Part shown: positions 17,512 to 27,760 of the stretch, piece after piece
Layout: each line of letters opens with the position of its first letter
Position numbering within the stretch: position 1 is the stretch's first letter
Source: Planctomycetaceae bacterium
GTDB lineage: Bacteria; Planctomycetota; Planctomycetia; Pirellulales; Lacipirellulaceae
Length of the DNA: 57,853 nt
Assembly: GCA_003233055.1 (NCBI GenBank)
Contig: QIKP01000045.1
Coordinates: 1 to 57,853, forward strand
Direction of reading: 5' to 3'
The notes under the pieces: model-generated
Told to the model about the DNA's origin: nothing
Database searches by the model: none
Seen by the model: only the letters and a program-made list of their open reading frames with translations
Program-made: the position numbers and the translations under genes

Positions 17512-18282
17512 CTACCTTCCGAACCTCTGCAACTCCGCATCCTTCTCTTCAAAGCCCTTCTCGGTTGAGTTCCCGTCGGCAAAGGGATCGTCCGCAAAGG
17601 GATCCGGCCCGTCTGAATCGGCCACGGGGGCATCCGTTTTGCCGGCCCCCGCCGGGGCCGCAGCAGCCATGAACCCGGTTTTGCCCGTCTCCGTTTCGCC
17701 CGTCTGCGGCGATTCGGGCCGCTTGGTGTTGGCGATCAACGCTGCTGAGGAGGCGAAATCCTTCTTCACCACCCGCTGCGCCTGTGCGGGCGTCAACCGA
17801 TTCACTAAGGTTTCCATCGGCAATGCATAGCTCGATCGCAGCACTCGTTTTTCGCGTTCTCTCTGGACACGCCGCCGATCCCGCAGGAGAGCGTTGCGTT
17901 GGTCCACCAACGCCTCGTGTCTCACCTCGCGACGAATTCGCTCCAGCATCACTCGCGATGCCCCTTGCACCGCTGCCAAACTTCGATCGATCGCGGCACC
18001 GGAGTACCCACCTCGCAATTCGAGCCGGGCCCCTTCCGCCAAGTCGATGCGTGCCTTGGTAAGATCGCCCTGCTGAACGAAAAGGAGTCCACGCAGATAA
18101 TGGCCTCGTGGATCGGAGGGAACGAATTCGATCGCTTGGGAGAGGTACTTTTCTGCCTCGGAGAATCGCCCCGCAAAGTAAGCACCCGCGCCACGACCGA
18201 GAGCCTCCTCCGGCGATTCGAGGACCTGCCCAATCGCAGCCGCTGCAGGAAGCCATATGACGAACAAGAAAAGGAAGCGCAC
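17512..18282 (-). CDS. Exported TPR-repeat protein
   Basis: A 256-residue protein with a signal peptide (MRFLFLFVIWLPAAAAIGQ) and at least two TPR-like units in residues 20-95 (AGAYFAGRFSEAEKYLSQAI and GHYLRGLLFVQQGDLTKARI). An Arg-rich helical middle follows, and the tail is Asp/Glu/Ala-rich (DPFADDPFADGN). TPRs mediate protein contacts; no enzyme domain is present, so a scaffold or lipoprotein-partner role in the periplasm is only an inference. It lies on the same strand as the very large TPR protein upstream, but 289 bases separate them. Confidence 0.7.
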   Translation of the reverse strand: MRFLFLFVIWLPAAAAIGQVLESPEEALGRGAGAYFAGRFSEAEKYLSQAIEFVPSDPRGHYLRGLLFVQQGDLTKARIDLAEGARLELRGGYSGAAIDRSLAAVQGASRVMLERIRREVRHEALVDQRNALLRDRRRVQREREKRVLRSSYALPMETLVNRLTPAQAQRVVKKDFASSAALIANTKRPESPQTGETETGKTGFMAAAAPAGAGKTDAPVADSDGPDPFADDPFADGNSTEKGFEEKDAELQRFGR

Positions 18283-18571
18283 GAGGTACCTCGCAGGAAA
18301 ATAGGGAAGTTGGTTTTGAGCTGTACCGTTAGACCGTTTTCCACCTCTGCCATCTTAATCGAGCGACCGACGCCTTGCAACGCAAACCACAAGCCGACTG
18401 GCAGCTCGAGAGCTTCGCCGAAATTGCAGGCCGAAACGGGTCTTACGACTTCGCTCATCACTTGGGCCGGCCTACGAATCGACTTTCTCCACGGGGGGGC
18501 AGGCTCCGTTTTTCTTCGACCTACCCGAGACGATCGCAGTCGGCTCCCCCCAATACAAACCCCAAGGAGTG

Positions 18572-21500
18572 CTAGAGTGAATTATTTCTCGCCTGGAGGG
18601 CTTTTATCTTGATGGCCACTTCTTCGAATTGCTTCCGTTCAAGTGGATTGATTGTCTCGTGGGTCAAGCCAAGTTCGGTCGCTTTTTCCCACGATTCGAG
18701 CGCCGCGCTCCGCTGCCTCAGCCCGAGATGGGCGATGGTCTTGTGGAAGTAGCTCGAAGCGGTCGGCTTGTCGAGTACGGCCAATTGGAGATCCTCGACG
18801 GCTGCCTGAAATTCTTTTCGGCCATTCGAGATCACCGCCCTCGTATCAAGAAGGTCGGAGATCGGTCCGAGGAGTTGGACGGTCTCTCGAATGAGCAAGG
18901 CAGCTTCGTTCGGCTTGGCTTCAGGGGCCGCCCCCAGGGCCAGCAGGTAGGCTAAATTATTGAGGACCACCGCACGCCGCCGCCCCTTCAGTTCGTCTCG
19001 GGCAAGTAGACGACGGTTAATGGCAGCGGCCTCGCCGTAACGTTTTTGCAGGTCGTAAAAGTCTGCTTGCGTCAATGCGTTGGTAATAGAATCGGGATCA
19101 TCTCGCTCCGCTCGGGCGAGCCAGTCCTCTATCTTCTCGTCAAACGTGTTGCCTACCTCCTCTTGATTCGCTCGGATGATTCCCGCGCCGGCGGAAATAA
19201 TCGCTGTCAAGTCGCCGTCGGCTACGAGGTCGTCAAGCAAGTCGAAACCTCGTTGGGCATCGCGTCGATCGCCAATGAACCCGGCTAGAATTATCTTATC
19301 GCGGACCGAGGCATCGGGCCGATTGGCAAGGGCGGTCAAGAGTTTTTCAGCCGTATCGAGATCGTCAAGCTTGGCCAAGATACTGGCCAAATGCCTTACG
19401 TGGGAGGCCTGCGTTTCGTTGATTTTACTTAGATCCTGGGGGACGACGCGATGGATCGTACTGCGTGCTTTCGCGTCATTTCCCTGCTTACGGTAGACTT
19501 GCGAGGCAAGCTCCAAAGTGACGATGGAATTCGGTGCCAGCTGCAGGAGCCGGTCCACTTGTTTGTCGGCTATTTCTAAGTCGGTGCGCCCCCCCCGCTG
19601 CACCAGCATCCGAATATAGGCGCTTCGTGCCGAGGCAAACTGAGGGAATTTTGTAAGCAGGGAACTCATCTGACTTCGACACTGAGGCCAATTGGCTGTG
19701 TGGAAATAAAGCTGAGCTAACTGGAGCGACATCTTCGAATCGAGCGGCTGCCGCTGCTGGATCTCTTCGAGTAGGATGATCGCCTTTTTCCTGGAGACTG
19801 GCTCCGGCCGAGTGGCGAGGATCCGAGCCATCTCCAGCTTGTCTTCGACGCCAAGAGTGCCATGAAGGCTATTCGAGGCGAGTAGCTTCTCGGCCTGGAG
19901 CAGATTTTGGTAGTCACCCGTGCCGGCCAAGAGGCGGGCGGCAACCCTCCGAGCCCAATTGGCATCGGCACGATCGACCGAATCGTCCGCTTTGGCTTGC
20001 CGTCGAAGGAGATCGTTCAGCAGCGTCGTCGCTTTGGATTTTCCCTCCGCCCCTCGATAGCGAGGGCTCAAGTAGAAGGAGGCTAACTGCCGGGCCACTT
20101 TGGAATTCTCCGGATTTTGCTCCAGGGAAAGATGGTAGAGATTCTCGGCGTCAAACCACCTGCCCATGATTTCGTAACAGCGAGCCAGAAGCAGCAATTG
20201 GCGATCTTCATCCAAGGCGAGCTGAGCCTCGCGAATCGCCTGCTCTGCCCCTGCTCGGTCGTTGCTGAGCAGCAAATAAGTAACCCACGACAGCCAGCCT
20301 TGCGGATCCCCCGGGGCGACTTCGACGACGGTTGAAAACGCCAATCCTGCCTTGGCGAGGCTCGCCTTCGCCAACTCGGGAGTCACGCCAGGCGTTGCGG
20401 CAATCTGCTGCATGAACTTCCCGTACCTGAGCTGCTGAATCGGGTCGCTCGATTTCGCATCGGCGAGCTTTCCCGCCGCTTCCGCCGCGTCGGCAAAATC
20501 GCCGTTACGATAAAGAATGTGGGCATAGATATCGCCTAGCAGCGCCAGCCGAACCGCCGCGTTGTAGGGACGCAGTGCTTCCTGGGCATCGGAAAAATTC
20601 CCCTGTGCAACGAGCAGGCGTACGTATTGGGAAATGGCGTAGGCATTGCCACGGCCTCGGCGAAGGCCATTGCGAAAGTCTTCTATCGCGTCCAGATACC
20701 GCTGCTCGAACATCGCGAGACTCGCCCTCAGGAGGTAGGGTTGGGCCCAGTCGTTGCGATCCTCCAGGGCGGTGTCGATCAGCTTGAGAATCTTGGCCGA
20801 CGTCCCCTCGGGCGCGAGCGAACGACGATGGAGCGAAAACAACCGGGCCGCTTCGGTAAGGGCCCAGGTACTGTCCTCTTTGCTTCCGCCAACCACGTCG
20901 AGGATTTTTTTCTGGACCTCGATCATCGCCTGGTCGTCGTTTCGGCTGTTCGCTAAGTCGAAGAGCTGGGAAAGGGTGGGTAAATCGTCCGGAGTGATCT
21001 CCGCCACCTGCTGCCAAGCTTGCTCGGCTTCATCCTTTTTTCCAATGCGTTCCAGCTTCTTTGCCAAACCTCGCCAGAGATGCACTTTTTGCGAATCGCT
21101 CCATCCGTCGGCCCCTTCGCCAAGCTGGAGTAGCGATTGGGCCACATCGCCCTCTTGGGTCGCCACCAGCAGGTCGGCACGGTCCAGTCGCAGTTGGGGT
21201 TGGTCCTCAAACCGTTCCACAACACGATCCAGGATGGCAAGTGCCCTTTCCGGCCCCCCCTCTGGATCAAGCCCCTCCAGCCGAACCGCTGCTCGCCAGA
21301 CCGACATATCGTCGCCCGCATCTTTGTAAATGCCCCGGAGCATTTCTTTCGCTTCGGTAAATTTTTTCCGCCTCGCATAGACTTCGATTTTCAGCAAATC
21401 GCGTTGGACATCGGTGAGTTTCCGGACCTCCGCGTACTTGTTGGCATAGGCATCGAACGCCTTCCAGTCACGATCTTTTTCCGGCTTCTTGAAGATCTCG

Positions 21501-22960
21501 TTCAGTTTTCCGTTGAAGTCGAGATCATCGATTCTGTCGCTTCGGGTCGCCACGCCGGTGGTCTTTTCCGCCCGCAGCCTGCCGGCCCTAGCCGCCGTAT
21601 TGGCCGGATCGACCACCAGTACATTCTTAAAGGCGCGCAGGGCGAGATCCGATTTCCCTTGGTTTTCGTAGGCAAGGCCGAGCAGTATGTCGGCATGGAC
21701 TCGCTGGGCCGCGTTGCTCAGGAGCTTGGGGCGAACCTTCTCCAGTGCTCGGGCCGCTTGAATCCACTCTTTTTTGGAGGCGAGGATCCAAGCTTCGTAG
21801 AACTCCGTTTGAGGGAATGAGCGTCCTGCCAGCCTTTTGATGGCTCGGATCGTCTCCTGGGCTCCCGGGATATCTTGGGTGCCGATTTGGATTTCCGCCT
21901 TCTGGAACATGAGCATCCACTTGGCTGGCCCCTCAACAACGGCCATTCCTTTGTCGAGTTGCGCCATCGCGTTCTCTTGGTTCCCCTGCGCCCGTTCCAG
22001 GCGAGCTAGCCCACCGTAGAAAACTCCGATATCTGTCCCGAGGGTAAGCCCTTCTTCCAAATACTTCTTCGTGAGGTCGAAGTCTTTCTTGCGCTGAGCC
22101 TGTTGGGCAAGAGTGAGGAGTATTCCCGTATTTTTCGGATCGAGCTCGTAAGCTTTTTTCAGCGAAGTGGCCGCCTCGTCCCCCCAATCATTCATGCTCC
22201 CCTTGCCTCGGTCCATCGCGAAGAGGTACTTGGCCTGAGCCAGGTACGCTTTTCCCGATTCGGGATTCGCCTGGACCATTTGCTTTTGAAGATGGCTAGC
22301 GACCTTTCGGCGTTCAAGAGGTCCGACCAAGAGGTCCGTTAGCAGGCCATACGCCTGGATGTTGTGGGGCGCGATCGCCTGGGAAGTGTCAAAGGTATCG
22401 GCGGCGTTGTCGTAGCCGATCAACTTGTAGAGTTCTGCCGCTGCCTCTCTTGGCTTGCCAAGCGAGGCCAAGCTCGTGGCATATTTCATTAACAGCCCGG
22501 CATCCTCCGGTTGCCTGGCCAGCAGTACCTTAATATGGTTCGCTGCATCCTTAGCAAACGAACGCTGCACCATGCCAGGCGTCATCAAGACATCGACCCA
22601 ATCCGCCCGCAGCTTGCTTTCCCCTGGGAATCGATAAAGGGCGCTGGCAACTCTTTGCTTGACCCCCATGAATTCGCGATACTCTTCCTTCTCGATCAAG
22701 TCCTTGGCAATCTTGATGTAAAGATTCACCAGCCGGATCCGGGCTTCGTCTTCCTTCGGCCGGAACCCGACGTAGTTTTGCAAGTGACTTGCCGCGTCCG
22801 CCAGGTCGCCATTTGCCTCGGCCTTGTCGGCACGCTCTAGCAGCACTCCGGCGTTGTGCGACATCTGCATGGCCCAAACACCGTAGACCGCACCACTGGC
22901 TACGACGGCTCCAACCGTAAGGCCGATGAGCAAAACGTAATTGACGCGATAGCGTTGCAT
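18572..22960 (-). CDS. Very large membrane-anchored TPR-repeat protein
   Basis: A 1462-residue protein. An N-terminal membrane anchor (about 8-31, YVLLIGLTVGAVVASGAV) is followed by what looks like 25 or more TPR-like helical pairs over the rest of its length, for example HLQNYVGFRPKEDEARIRLV and AYLAQAKYLFAMDRGKGSM. There is no catalytic motif. The topology suggests a long periplasmic solenoid held at the inner membrane, as in some polysaccharide-export or secretion scaffolds. The ATG at 22960 is preceded by AGGAA at a spacing of six. It may belong with the TIGR03790 gene upstream on the same strand, although 498 bases separate them. Substrate or partner is unknown. Confidence 0.85.
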   Translation of the reverse strand: MQRYRVNYVLLIGLTVGAVVASGAVYGVWAMQMSHNAGVLLERADKAEANGDLADAASHLQNYVGFRPKEDEARIRLVNLYIKIAKDLIEKEEYREFMGVKQRVASALYRFPGESKLRADWVDVLMTPGMVQRSFAKDAANHIKVLLARQPEDAGLLMKYATSLASLGKPREAAAELYKLIGYDNAADTFDTSQAIAPHNIQAYGLLTDLLVGPLERRKVASHLQKQMVQANPESGKAYLAQAKYLFAMDRGKGSMNDWGDEAATSLKKAYELDPKNTGILLTLAQQAQRKKDFDLTKKYLEEGLTLGTDIGVFYGGLARLERAQGNQENAMAQLDKGMAVVEGPAKWMLMFQKAEIQIGTQDIPGAQETIRAIKRLAGRSFPQTEFYEAWILASKKEWIQAARALEKVRPKLLSNAAQRVHADILLGLAYENQGKSDLALRAFKNVLVVDPANTAARAGRLRAEKTTGVATRSDRIDDLDFNGKLNEIFKKPEKDRDWKAFDAYANKYAEVRKLTDVQRDLLKIEVYARRKKFTEAKEMLRGIYKDAGDDMSVWRAAVRLEGLDPEGGPERALAILDRVVERFEDQPQLRLDRADLLVATQEGDVAQSLLQLGEGADGWSDSQKVHLWRGLAKKLERIGKKDEAEQAWQQVAEITPDDLPTLSQLFDLANSRNDDQAMIEVQKKILDVVGGSKEDSTWALTEAARLFSLHRRSLAPEGTSAKILKLIDTALEDRNDWAQPYLLRASLAMFEQRYLDAIEDFRNGLRRGRGNAYAISQYVRLLVAQGNFSDAQEALRPYNAAVRLALLGDIYAHILYRNGDFADAAEAAGKLADAKSSDPIQQLRYGKFMQQIAATPGVTPELAKASLAKAGLAFSTVVEVAPGDPQGWLSWVTYLLLSNDRAGAEQAIREAQLALDEDRQLLLLARCYEIMGRWFDAENLYHLSLEQNPENSKVARQLASFYLSPRYRGAEGKSKATTLLNDLLRRQAKADDSVDRADANWARRVAARLLAGTGDYQNLLQAEKLLASNSLHGTLGVEDKLEMARILATRPEPVSRKKAIILLEEIQQRQPLDSKMSLQLAQLYFHTANWPQCRSQMSSLLTKFPQFASARSAYIRMLVQRGGRTDLEIADKQVDRLLQLAPNSIVTLELASQVYRKQGNDAKARSTIHRVVPQDLSKINETQASHVRHLASILAKLDDLDTAEKLLTALANRPDASVRDKIILAGFIGDRRDAQRGFDLLDDLVADGDLTAIISAGAGIIRANQEEVGNTFDEKIEDWLARAERDDPDSITNALTQADFYDLQKRYGEAAAINRRLLARDELKGRRRAVVLNNLAYLLALGAAPEAKPNEAALLIRETVQLLGPISDLLDTRAVISNGRKEFQAAVEDLQLAVLDKPTASSYFHKTIAHLGLRQRSAALESWEKATELGLTHETINPLERKQFEEVAIKIKALQARNNSL

Positions 22961-23458
22961 GGGAAATTCCTAGAAAAAACTCAAACCAAAGAAACGAACC
23001 ACGAACTATTCCAGCGGAAAAAACGAACTGCAGGGCAACGAACCTTTCGGAAAAACCCGCCACCTGGGCCCCTGCCTTACCCCTTCTTGTATCGATTCGC
23101 GTCGGGGTGGTTCGTCTTGTCTACTCACCTCTCATCACGAACAGGAAACATCGGACACCTGCGGCAAACGGACGGTTTGCAGGGGAGACGCTCTCCCAAC
23201 CACAGTCTACGGTGGCACATCACCTGCGATGGCCATCGGGGACAAGTCGGGAGCAACCAGAGCCGCCCGATTGGTGCCGGCACGGCACCTGGGCACCGTC
23301 GAGCCATCCCCTCATCGTAGCCGTGGGGGGGCCCCTGTCAACGAAGCGCCCCGCCCTTTGCCTGCAAGAAACACCCCGCATCCATCAAAGCCGGCGCAGT
23401 CAGCAAAGTCGCTCACCAGGGGGCATGGATTTGCCCGATCGAATCGGCTCTTTCCTTC
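22961..23458. other. Gene-free stretch between TPR giant and TIGR03790 gene
   Basis: Only shadow ORFs are seen here. It should carry the promoter for the minus-strand TPR gene. No boxes or terminator could be assigned with confidence. Confidence 0.4.
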
Positions 23459-25252
23459 TCATTCGACCAAAAACGAAGAAGATGCCGAGCGGCCCAATTC
23501 CTTTTCGGGCTCCCCCTCCTCGACCGCCTCCGACATCGCTCGTCCCCAGAGCGTCACCGGCCCTCGCCCCAGTTGGGCCACGGGGATGTCGACCTCGCCA
23601 CTCCCCTGTTTCATGGACGCCTTTTCAATCGACGCTACAACGCGACTCGATTGCATGACCTCCAAGCGGGCCGCCTCCAGGGGACCCGACAGACGCAACC
23701 GCAACAGGCTATTGAAGGGCAATCGGTTTTTGGAGTCCGCGCTCAGAAGGACCTCGCCACCGACTTGGTCGCCAGTCGCACGAAACGTCAAGATCGCGCG
23801 CCCTTGGCACTCGATCAGGTCGGCCGTGGCACAGACGACGCGGATTTCGTGGTGGCCCGGCGTAAGCCCTGAGGTGTTGAGGGACAACGCCAGGGCAGGA
23901 GGAAACTTCGCAACGACCAGCCGACCGTCAACGAATAGATTGCACTTGCCTGCCTCGGTGCCAAACTTCGGCTGGGCTTTCGTGGTGATCTTGACGACCC
24001 CTTGGATCGTCTCGCCCGACTCGATCCCTTCCAAGGTCACTTCCGGGGGCTTGGCCCATGGCTGACAGAGTGGATCCCCCACAATGAGCAGTTGATACGG
24101 ACTGGAAACCGCCTGATAGAAGGCCTCGGCGAGCGAGCACCCGCGACGGTAGTGGAGATGGATCGACGGGAGCGGAAACTTGGCCTGAATCGCATACGGC
24201 TCGGCCACCGCGCCGCTTGCGCCCGACGCACCCTCGCGAATAAACTCCGAGAGCTTGGTGTGGTAAGGATTGGAATAATCCCCGCCATAGCTCGTTAGGT
24301 GCTCGCCAATGGCCCCTGGAACGAAAGAGACGTGGTTCTTTTTGAGGGGTACCTTCGCCGACCCCGCCATGAGCCCCAGCACATCACGGACATTCTTCGG
24401 AGCGACTCCATTCACGATTCGCGCGCTCGCCCCCTCCGCTTTCAGGCTTTCCACGATTCCGTTGAAACAGGCGTGTCTCGTCTTGGAACGAATGTCTCCG
24501 TTTTTCATGAAGTAAAAAGTCCCCTTGGGGTGCCTCCCATCGACGGCCGAGGAGCGTGTCAGATTGGCAACGATCTCGTCGACGGTATTCCCCCGTTCGA
24601 CCGTGATGCCGAGCAACGTCGAAAGAAAATAGCGTTGGCCTTTCTTCGGATCGGTCGACCGGCGCCCCCCTTTTTTCAGCAGATAACGAGGGCTAAATCC
24701 CCTCGTCACCACACCTGCGCAATCCCGACAAGCCGAGTCATTCGCCCCGGCCGCCTTCGGCAGGTACCAATTGACGCCAGGTATCACCATCGCCGCATTC
24801 TTTCGGATGGCATAAGCCCAGAGGTAGGTGGCGCCGTTGAGCGAGGCGAGGGGCCGAAATTGTTTTTTGAACGCAGGGGAGGCTTTTTCGTCAAGACTGT
24901 CCAAGTCGCCACGAAAGTCGACCCGCCAAGGGAAGTCGACGGAGTAGGCGATCGTGCTAATCTGCATCGCTAGCCGCCGCCGCTCGATCGTGGCGAGTAC
25001 CGGCTTTAGAATTTCTTCCCGGAACCGCTCCCCCTTGATCGTTCCATTGCCTCCTTCCCAGTCGAGGTAGAGGACGTTGCTGGCAGGGATTTTGCGAAGG
25101 TGAATGTAATGGTTGGCAATGGTCTTCGAGGCGTCCGAGTTTTGGTTCACCACCAGGAGCAGATTCTCTGGACCGCCGCCGGCTAGAGAGCGATTCGGCA
25201 GGCTGAGGAGCATCATCAAAACGGCGACCAAGGCCCATCTCCAAAAAACCAT
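23459..25252 (-). CDS. TIGR03790 family exported protein
   Basis: A 597-residue protein that I assign to TIGR03790 from its mature start ENLLLVVNQNSDASKTIANH, then YIHLRKIPASNVLYL, and the block MVIPGVNWYLPKA. A signal peptide occupies residues 1-25 (MVFWRWALVAVLMMLLSLPN). The C-terminal third contains beta-rich segments resembling an Ig-like adhesion module (EVTLEGIESGETIQGVVKIT). The family is found in planctomycetes, acidobacteria and others with unknown function. It is followed on the same strand, with 498 bases between, by the large TPR gene. A 110-residue protein gene lies 279 bases upstream on the same strand. Confidence 0.8.
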   Translation of the reverse strand: MVFWRWALVAVLMMLLSLPNRSLAGGGPENLLLVVNQNSDASKTIANHYIHLRKIPASNVLYLDWEGGNGTIKGERFREEILKPVLATIERRRLAMQISTIAYSVDFPWRVDFRGDLDSLDEKASPAFKKQFRPLASLNGATYLWAYAIRKNAAMVIPGVNWYLPKAAGANDSACRDCAGVVTRGFSPRYLLKKGGRRSTDPKKGQRYFLSTLLGITVERGNTVDEIVANLTRSSAVDGRHPKGTFYFMKNGDIRSKTRHACFNGIVESLKAEGASARIVNGVAPKNVRDVLGLMAGSAKVPLKKNHVSFVPGAIGEHLTSYGGDYSNPYHTKLSEFIREGASGASGAVAEPYAIQAKFPLPSIHLHYRRGCSLAEAFYQAVSSPYQLLIVGDPLCQPWAKPPEVTLEGIESGETIQGVVKITTKAQPKFGTEAGKCNLFVDGRLVVAKFPPALALSLNTSGLTPGHHEIRVVCATADLIECQGRAILTFRATGDQVGGEVLLSADSKNRLPFNSLLRLRLSGPLEAARLEVMQSSRVVASIEKASMKQGSGEVDIPVAQLGRGPVTLWGRAMSEAVEEGEPEKELGRSASSSFLVE

Positions 25253-25389
25253 GCGTTGCTCCTAACCAGGGGGTGGCAGCGTCTCTCCCTCGCGGTTCGT
25301 TCTAAGCGATCCACACAAACAACGCAATTCAGAGGTTCAGCACAAGAAGAAATGAACGGGCCGCAGATAACCGTAGAGGAGGCCCTGTA

Positions 25390-25413
25390 GCCCCGACCAA
25401 GCTTGGTCGGGGC
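25390..25413. repeat. 24-base perfect palindrome centred on AAGCTT
   Basis: The 24-mer starts GCCCCGACCAAG and its second half is the exact reverse complement of the first. A partial copy is at 5250-5267. Between the stop of the small protein gene (25532) and the start of the TIGR03790 gene (25252), it could fold as an RNA hairpin or be a protein-binding site; the sequence does not decide this. Confidence 0.6.
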
Positions 25414-25531
25414 GATCTCTACGTTGGGCGCGAGGCGAACGGTTACACCAAAATGAAAGAGCGGTGAAGTGGGTGCCCCCCTCCACCGCTCCGAAAAATC
25501 GCGACGCTTTCTTCTCTTCCGTTTCTTCCCT

Positions 25532-25864
25532 CTACTTCGACAGCAGGCTATCGGTATCGATCGAAAAACCTTCGCCCTCGTCCGACTCCTGCTCGAATGG
25601 TTCGTTCCAAGGCATCTCCGCTTCACCCGACAGACGCGAGGCACTGGTCGCGAGCGACTCGCGGACTTCCTGTTGCAGCTTGCGAACGAGGCTCGCGATG
25701 TAAGGGTCTGACCAAGGGAGCAAATCGCTCGGCCGAAACCTTGGCTTTGCCACCAGGCGTGCCGAGGCAAGTAGGCGCGAGGCTCGCTCGTTCTCGATGG
25801 CGACATCTCCGCCATCCACCGGAACCGAAACAACGACCGTACGAATGCGTCGTGGAGTCTTCAT
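25532..25864 (-). CDS. Small acidic-tailed protein, function unknown
   Basis: A 110-residue protein I do not recognise. Start ATG 25864 (MKTPRRIRTVVVSVPVDGG) has a strong GGAGGG eight bases upstream, which overrides the longer open frame to 26002. The first 20 residues are basic, the middle is Arg/Ala-rich (RLLASARLVAKPRFRP), and the tail is acidic (EQESDEGEGFSIDTDSLLSK). There is no signal peptide or membrane segment, so it should be cytoplasmic. Its good Shine-Dalgarno and clear boundaries support a real gene, but its role is open. Confidence 0.6.
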   Translation of the reverse strand: MKTPRRIRTVVVSVPVDGGDVAIENERASRLLASARLVAKPRFRPSDLLPWSDPYIASLVRKLQQEVRESLATSASRLSGEAEMPWNEPFEQESDEGEGFSIDTDSLLSK

Positions 25865-26297
25865 AGAAAGTGCCCTCCTTGGGACGAGACAGGAATCTGA
25901 AAAGGTCAAGTGAAAAGCCTTCGGTTGCGTACGCCGAATCCGCAGCGGTCGGGAGGAGGACTCCCACAAGTGGAAGTACACCCCGCCCGGAATTTCAGCC
26001 ACCCTCTCGCGAGAGCCCTACGCAAACCGTGGGGTTGGCCTTGCTGGCGGTGAGTCGAGCCCGTGGTGGGCCGGTGAGATTCTCGTGACGCCGGGCAAGC
26101 TTCGCCCTGTCGACCGTTGCGATGTCGACGAAGGGATCTATGAGCAGTTGGCGTGCCAAACAGCACTGCACGAGGCAGAATCGCCCTTCAAGAAACGACG
26201 TAAACCATTCCTGAAGAACAATTTACACAAAAAAACGAATGCTGGCCGAGCTTCTTCGCCGCTGCCAGGAATTGCAAAGATTACAACCTTCACCAGC
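25865..26297. other. Gene-free stretch between S41 protease and small protein
   Basis: No ORF with coding character. It holds the GGAGGG ribosome site of the 110-residue gene at about 25873-25878 (reverse strand). The rest shows no repeat or promoter I can support. Confidence 0.4.
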
Positions 26298-27659
26298 CTA
26301 GTGCCCGTCATCCGTGACGGCTGAGTTGAGTTTGCCGGCAGGTCCTTCGTCGAGCTTCGCTTGCAACGCCGCTACCGCCCGGTCAACCACCTCGTCGGTG
26401 TAGAGCTCGGCCGGTGGATCGTCGTTTTCGGGATCCTGGACTCTCAAGTCACGGTCGTTGCGCGACCGAAACCACGCGACGTACGCCTCCTCCTCCATTT
26501 TCACTACCCCGCCGGCGTCGGGCGTGACGCCCCACCCCCCGTCTGCCTGCTTCCTGTGGGCAGAGGAGCGGTGGATGTTCTTGCCGCTCGGTCGCCAAAA
26601 GCTGGCTCGGGTTAGTTTCAGCAGGCTTTCGCCCGCCTGCATCGGGAGGACTTCCTGAACGGTCCCCTTTCCAAACGACCGCTCGCCAACGACCATCGCT
26701 CGCCCATGATCTTGCAGGCAGCCCGCAACGATCTCACTCGCGCTAGCGCTTAAGCGATCGATCAGCACCACTAGAGGCAGGTCCAGGTAGGGGCCGTCGG
26801 CTCCCGAGAAGCTCAGTTTGCGAGAGACTCCGTAGCGGTAGCGGGTTTCGACAACGAGCTTCCCCGCGGGCAAAAAGAGTTCACAGGTCTCGACCGCCGC
26901 TTCGAGCGACCCTCCCGGGTTGCCGCGGAGATCGAGAATCATCGCTTCGGCCTCCGCTTCGACAAGGCGTGGCAACTGTTGCTTCAATTCCCCCACCGTC
27001 TTGGTTCCGAAGGAGGAGACTCGCACCAAGGCAATTCTCCTGTCCGCTTCCAGCAGATAGTCCCAAGAATGGTCCGCCAGCAGTCGATCGCCACGGACCG
27101 TGTCGAGCATCATTTTCTCGCGAGCAAGGCTCACCCGGCGTGGCTCGGTTTCTCCCTTACGGAGGAGCGTCAGCTCGATGGACTCGCCGGGGCGGCCCCG
27201 CATGAGGTCGAGAATTTTGCGCATGTCGCCGCGAGTGAATTGGTCGGTGGCGACCTGATCGATCACTAGAATTCGGTCGCCTTGGAGAATGCCTGCTCGA
27301 TCGGCGGGTCGCCCAGGGAGGGGGGGCCCCATGATCGTGAGCCCCTCCGACTCGCCTTGAAAACCAAGCCGCACTCCGATCCCTGCAATTTCTTGGGAGT
27401 GCTCTTCGCGAAAGCGTTTGGTGTCTTGTCGCGGGCTGAAGTGGGAGTAGTGGTCGCCCCGCCGATGGAGCACGTCGACCATCCCCGCCATCGCTCCTTC
27501 AAAGAGCTCCTGGTCCGGAACGTCGTCGAGCGCAAGCCGGTCGATCTTCTCGTACCCTTCGAGCACGTACCGAGCGAAGGGATCTTGCTCGCCCCGCCAG
27601 TAGCAGAGCAAAGAAAGGGCAACCGTGGCAAGCAAGAGCGTGAGGTTGCGATGCGGCAT
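26298..27659 (-). CDS. S41 family carboxy-terminal processing protease
   Basis: A 453-residue protease of the CtpA/Prc type, which trims or degrades exported proteins from their C termini. An N-terminal hydrophobic segment (about 5-20) anchors or exports it. The PDZ domain lies at about 90-175 (AGIGVRLGF, RAGILQGDRILVID), followed by the S41 core with LDLRGNPGG (242-250). DRLSASASEI places the nucleophile at about Ser308, and the general base is Lys331 in SFGKGTVQEV. I used ATG 27659; ATG 27704 (MTSFLASVF) is equally possible, while the longer frame to 27971 runs through a repeat region and is unlikely. It is preceded by a repeat-rich gap and the BBP7 gene on the same strand. Confidence 0.87.
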   Translation of the reverse strand: MPHRNLTLLLATVALSLLCYWRGEQDPFARYVLEGYEKIDRLALDDVPDQELFEGAMAGMVDVLHRRGDHYSHFSPRQDTKRFREEHSQEIAGIGVRLGFQGESEGLTIMGPPLPGRPADRAGILQGDRILVIDQVATDQFTRGDMRKILDLMRGRPGESIELTLLRKGETEPRRVSLAREKMMLDTVRGDRLLADHSWDYLLEADRRIALVRVSSFGTKTVGELKQQLPRLVEAEAEAMILDLRGNPGGSLEAAVETCELFLPAGKLVVETRYRYGVSRKLSFSGADGPYLDLPLVVLIDRLSASASEIVAGCLQDHGRAMVVGERSFGKGTVQEVLPMQAGESLLKLTRASFWRPSGKNIHRSSAHRKQADGGWGVTPDAGGVVKMEEEAYVAWFRSRNDRDLRVQDPENDDPPAELYTDEVVDRAVAALQAKLDEGPAGKLNSAVTDDGH

Positions 27660-27760
27660 GGGAAGGCGGAGAATCAGGAAAACGGAGGCCAGAAAAGAAG
27701 TCATCGGGCCAAGAAGCGGGGGGCATGAACCGACGTCCCGATTGTACGAGAGAAAACGCC

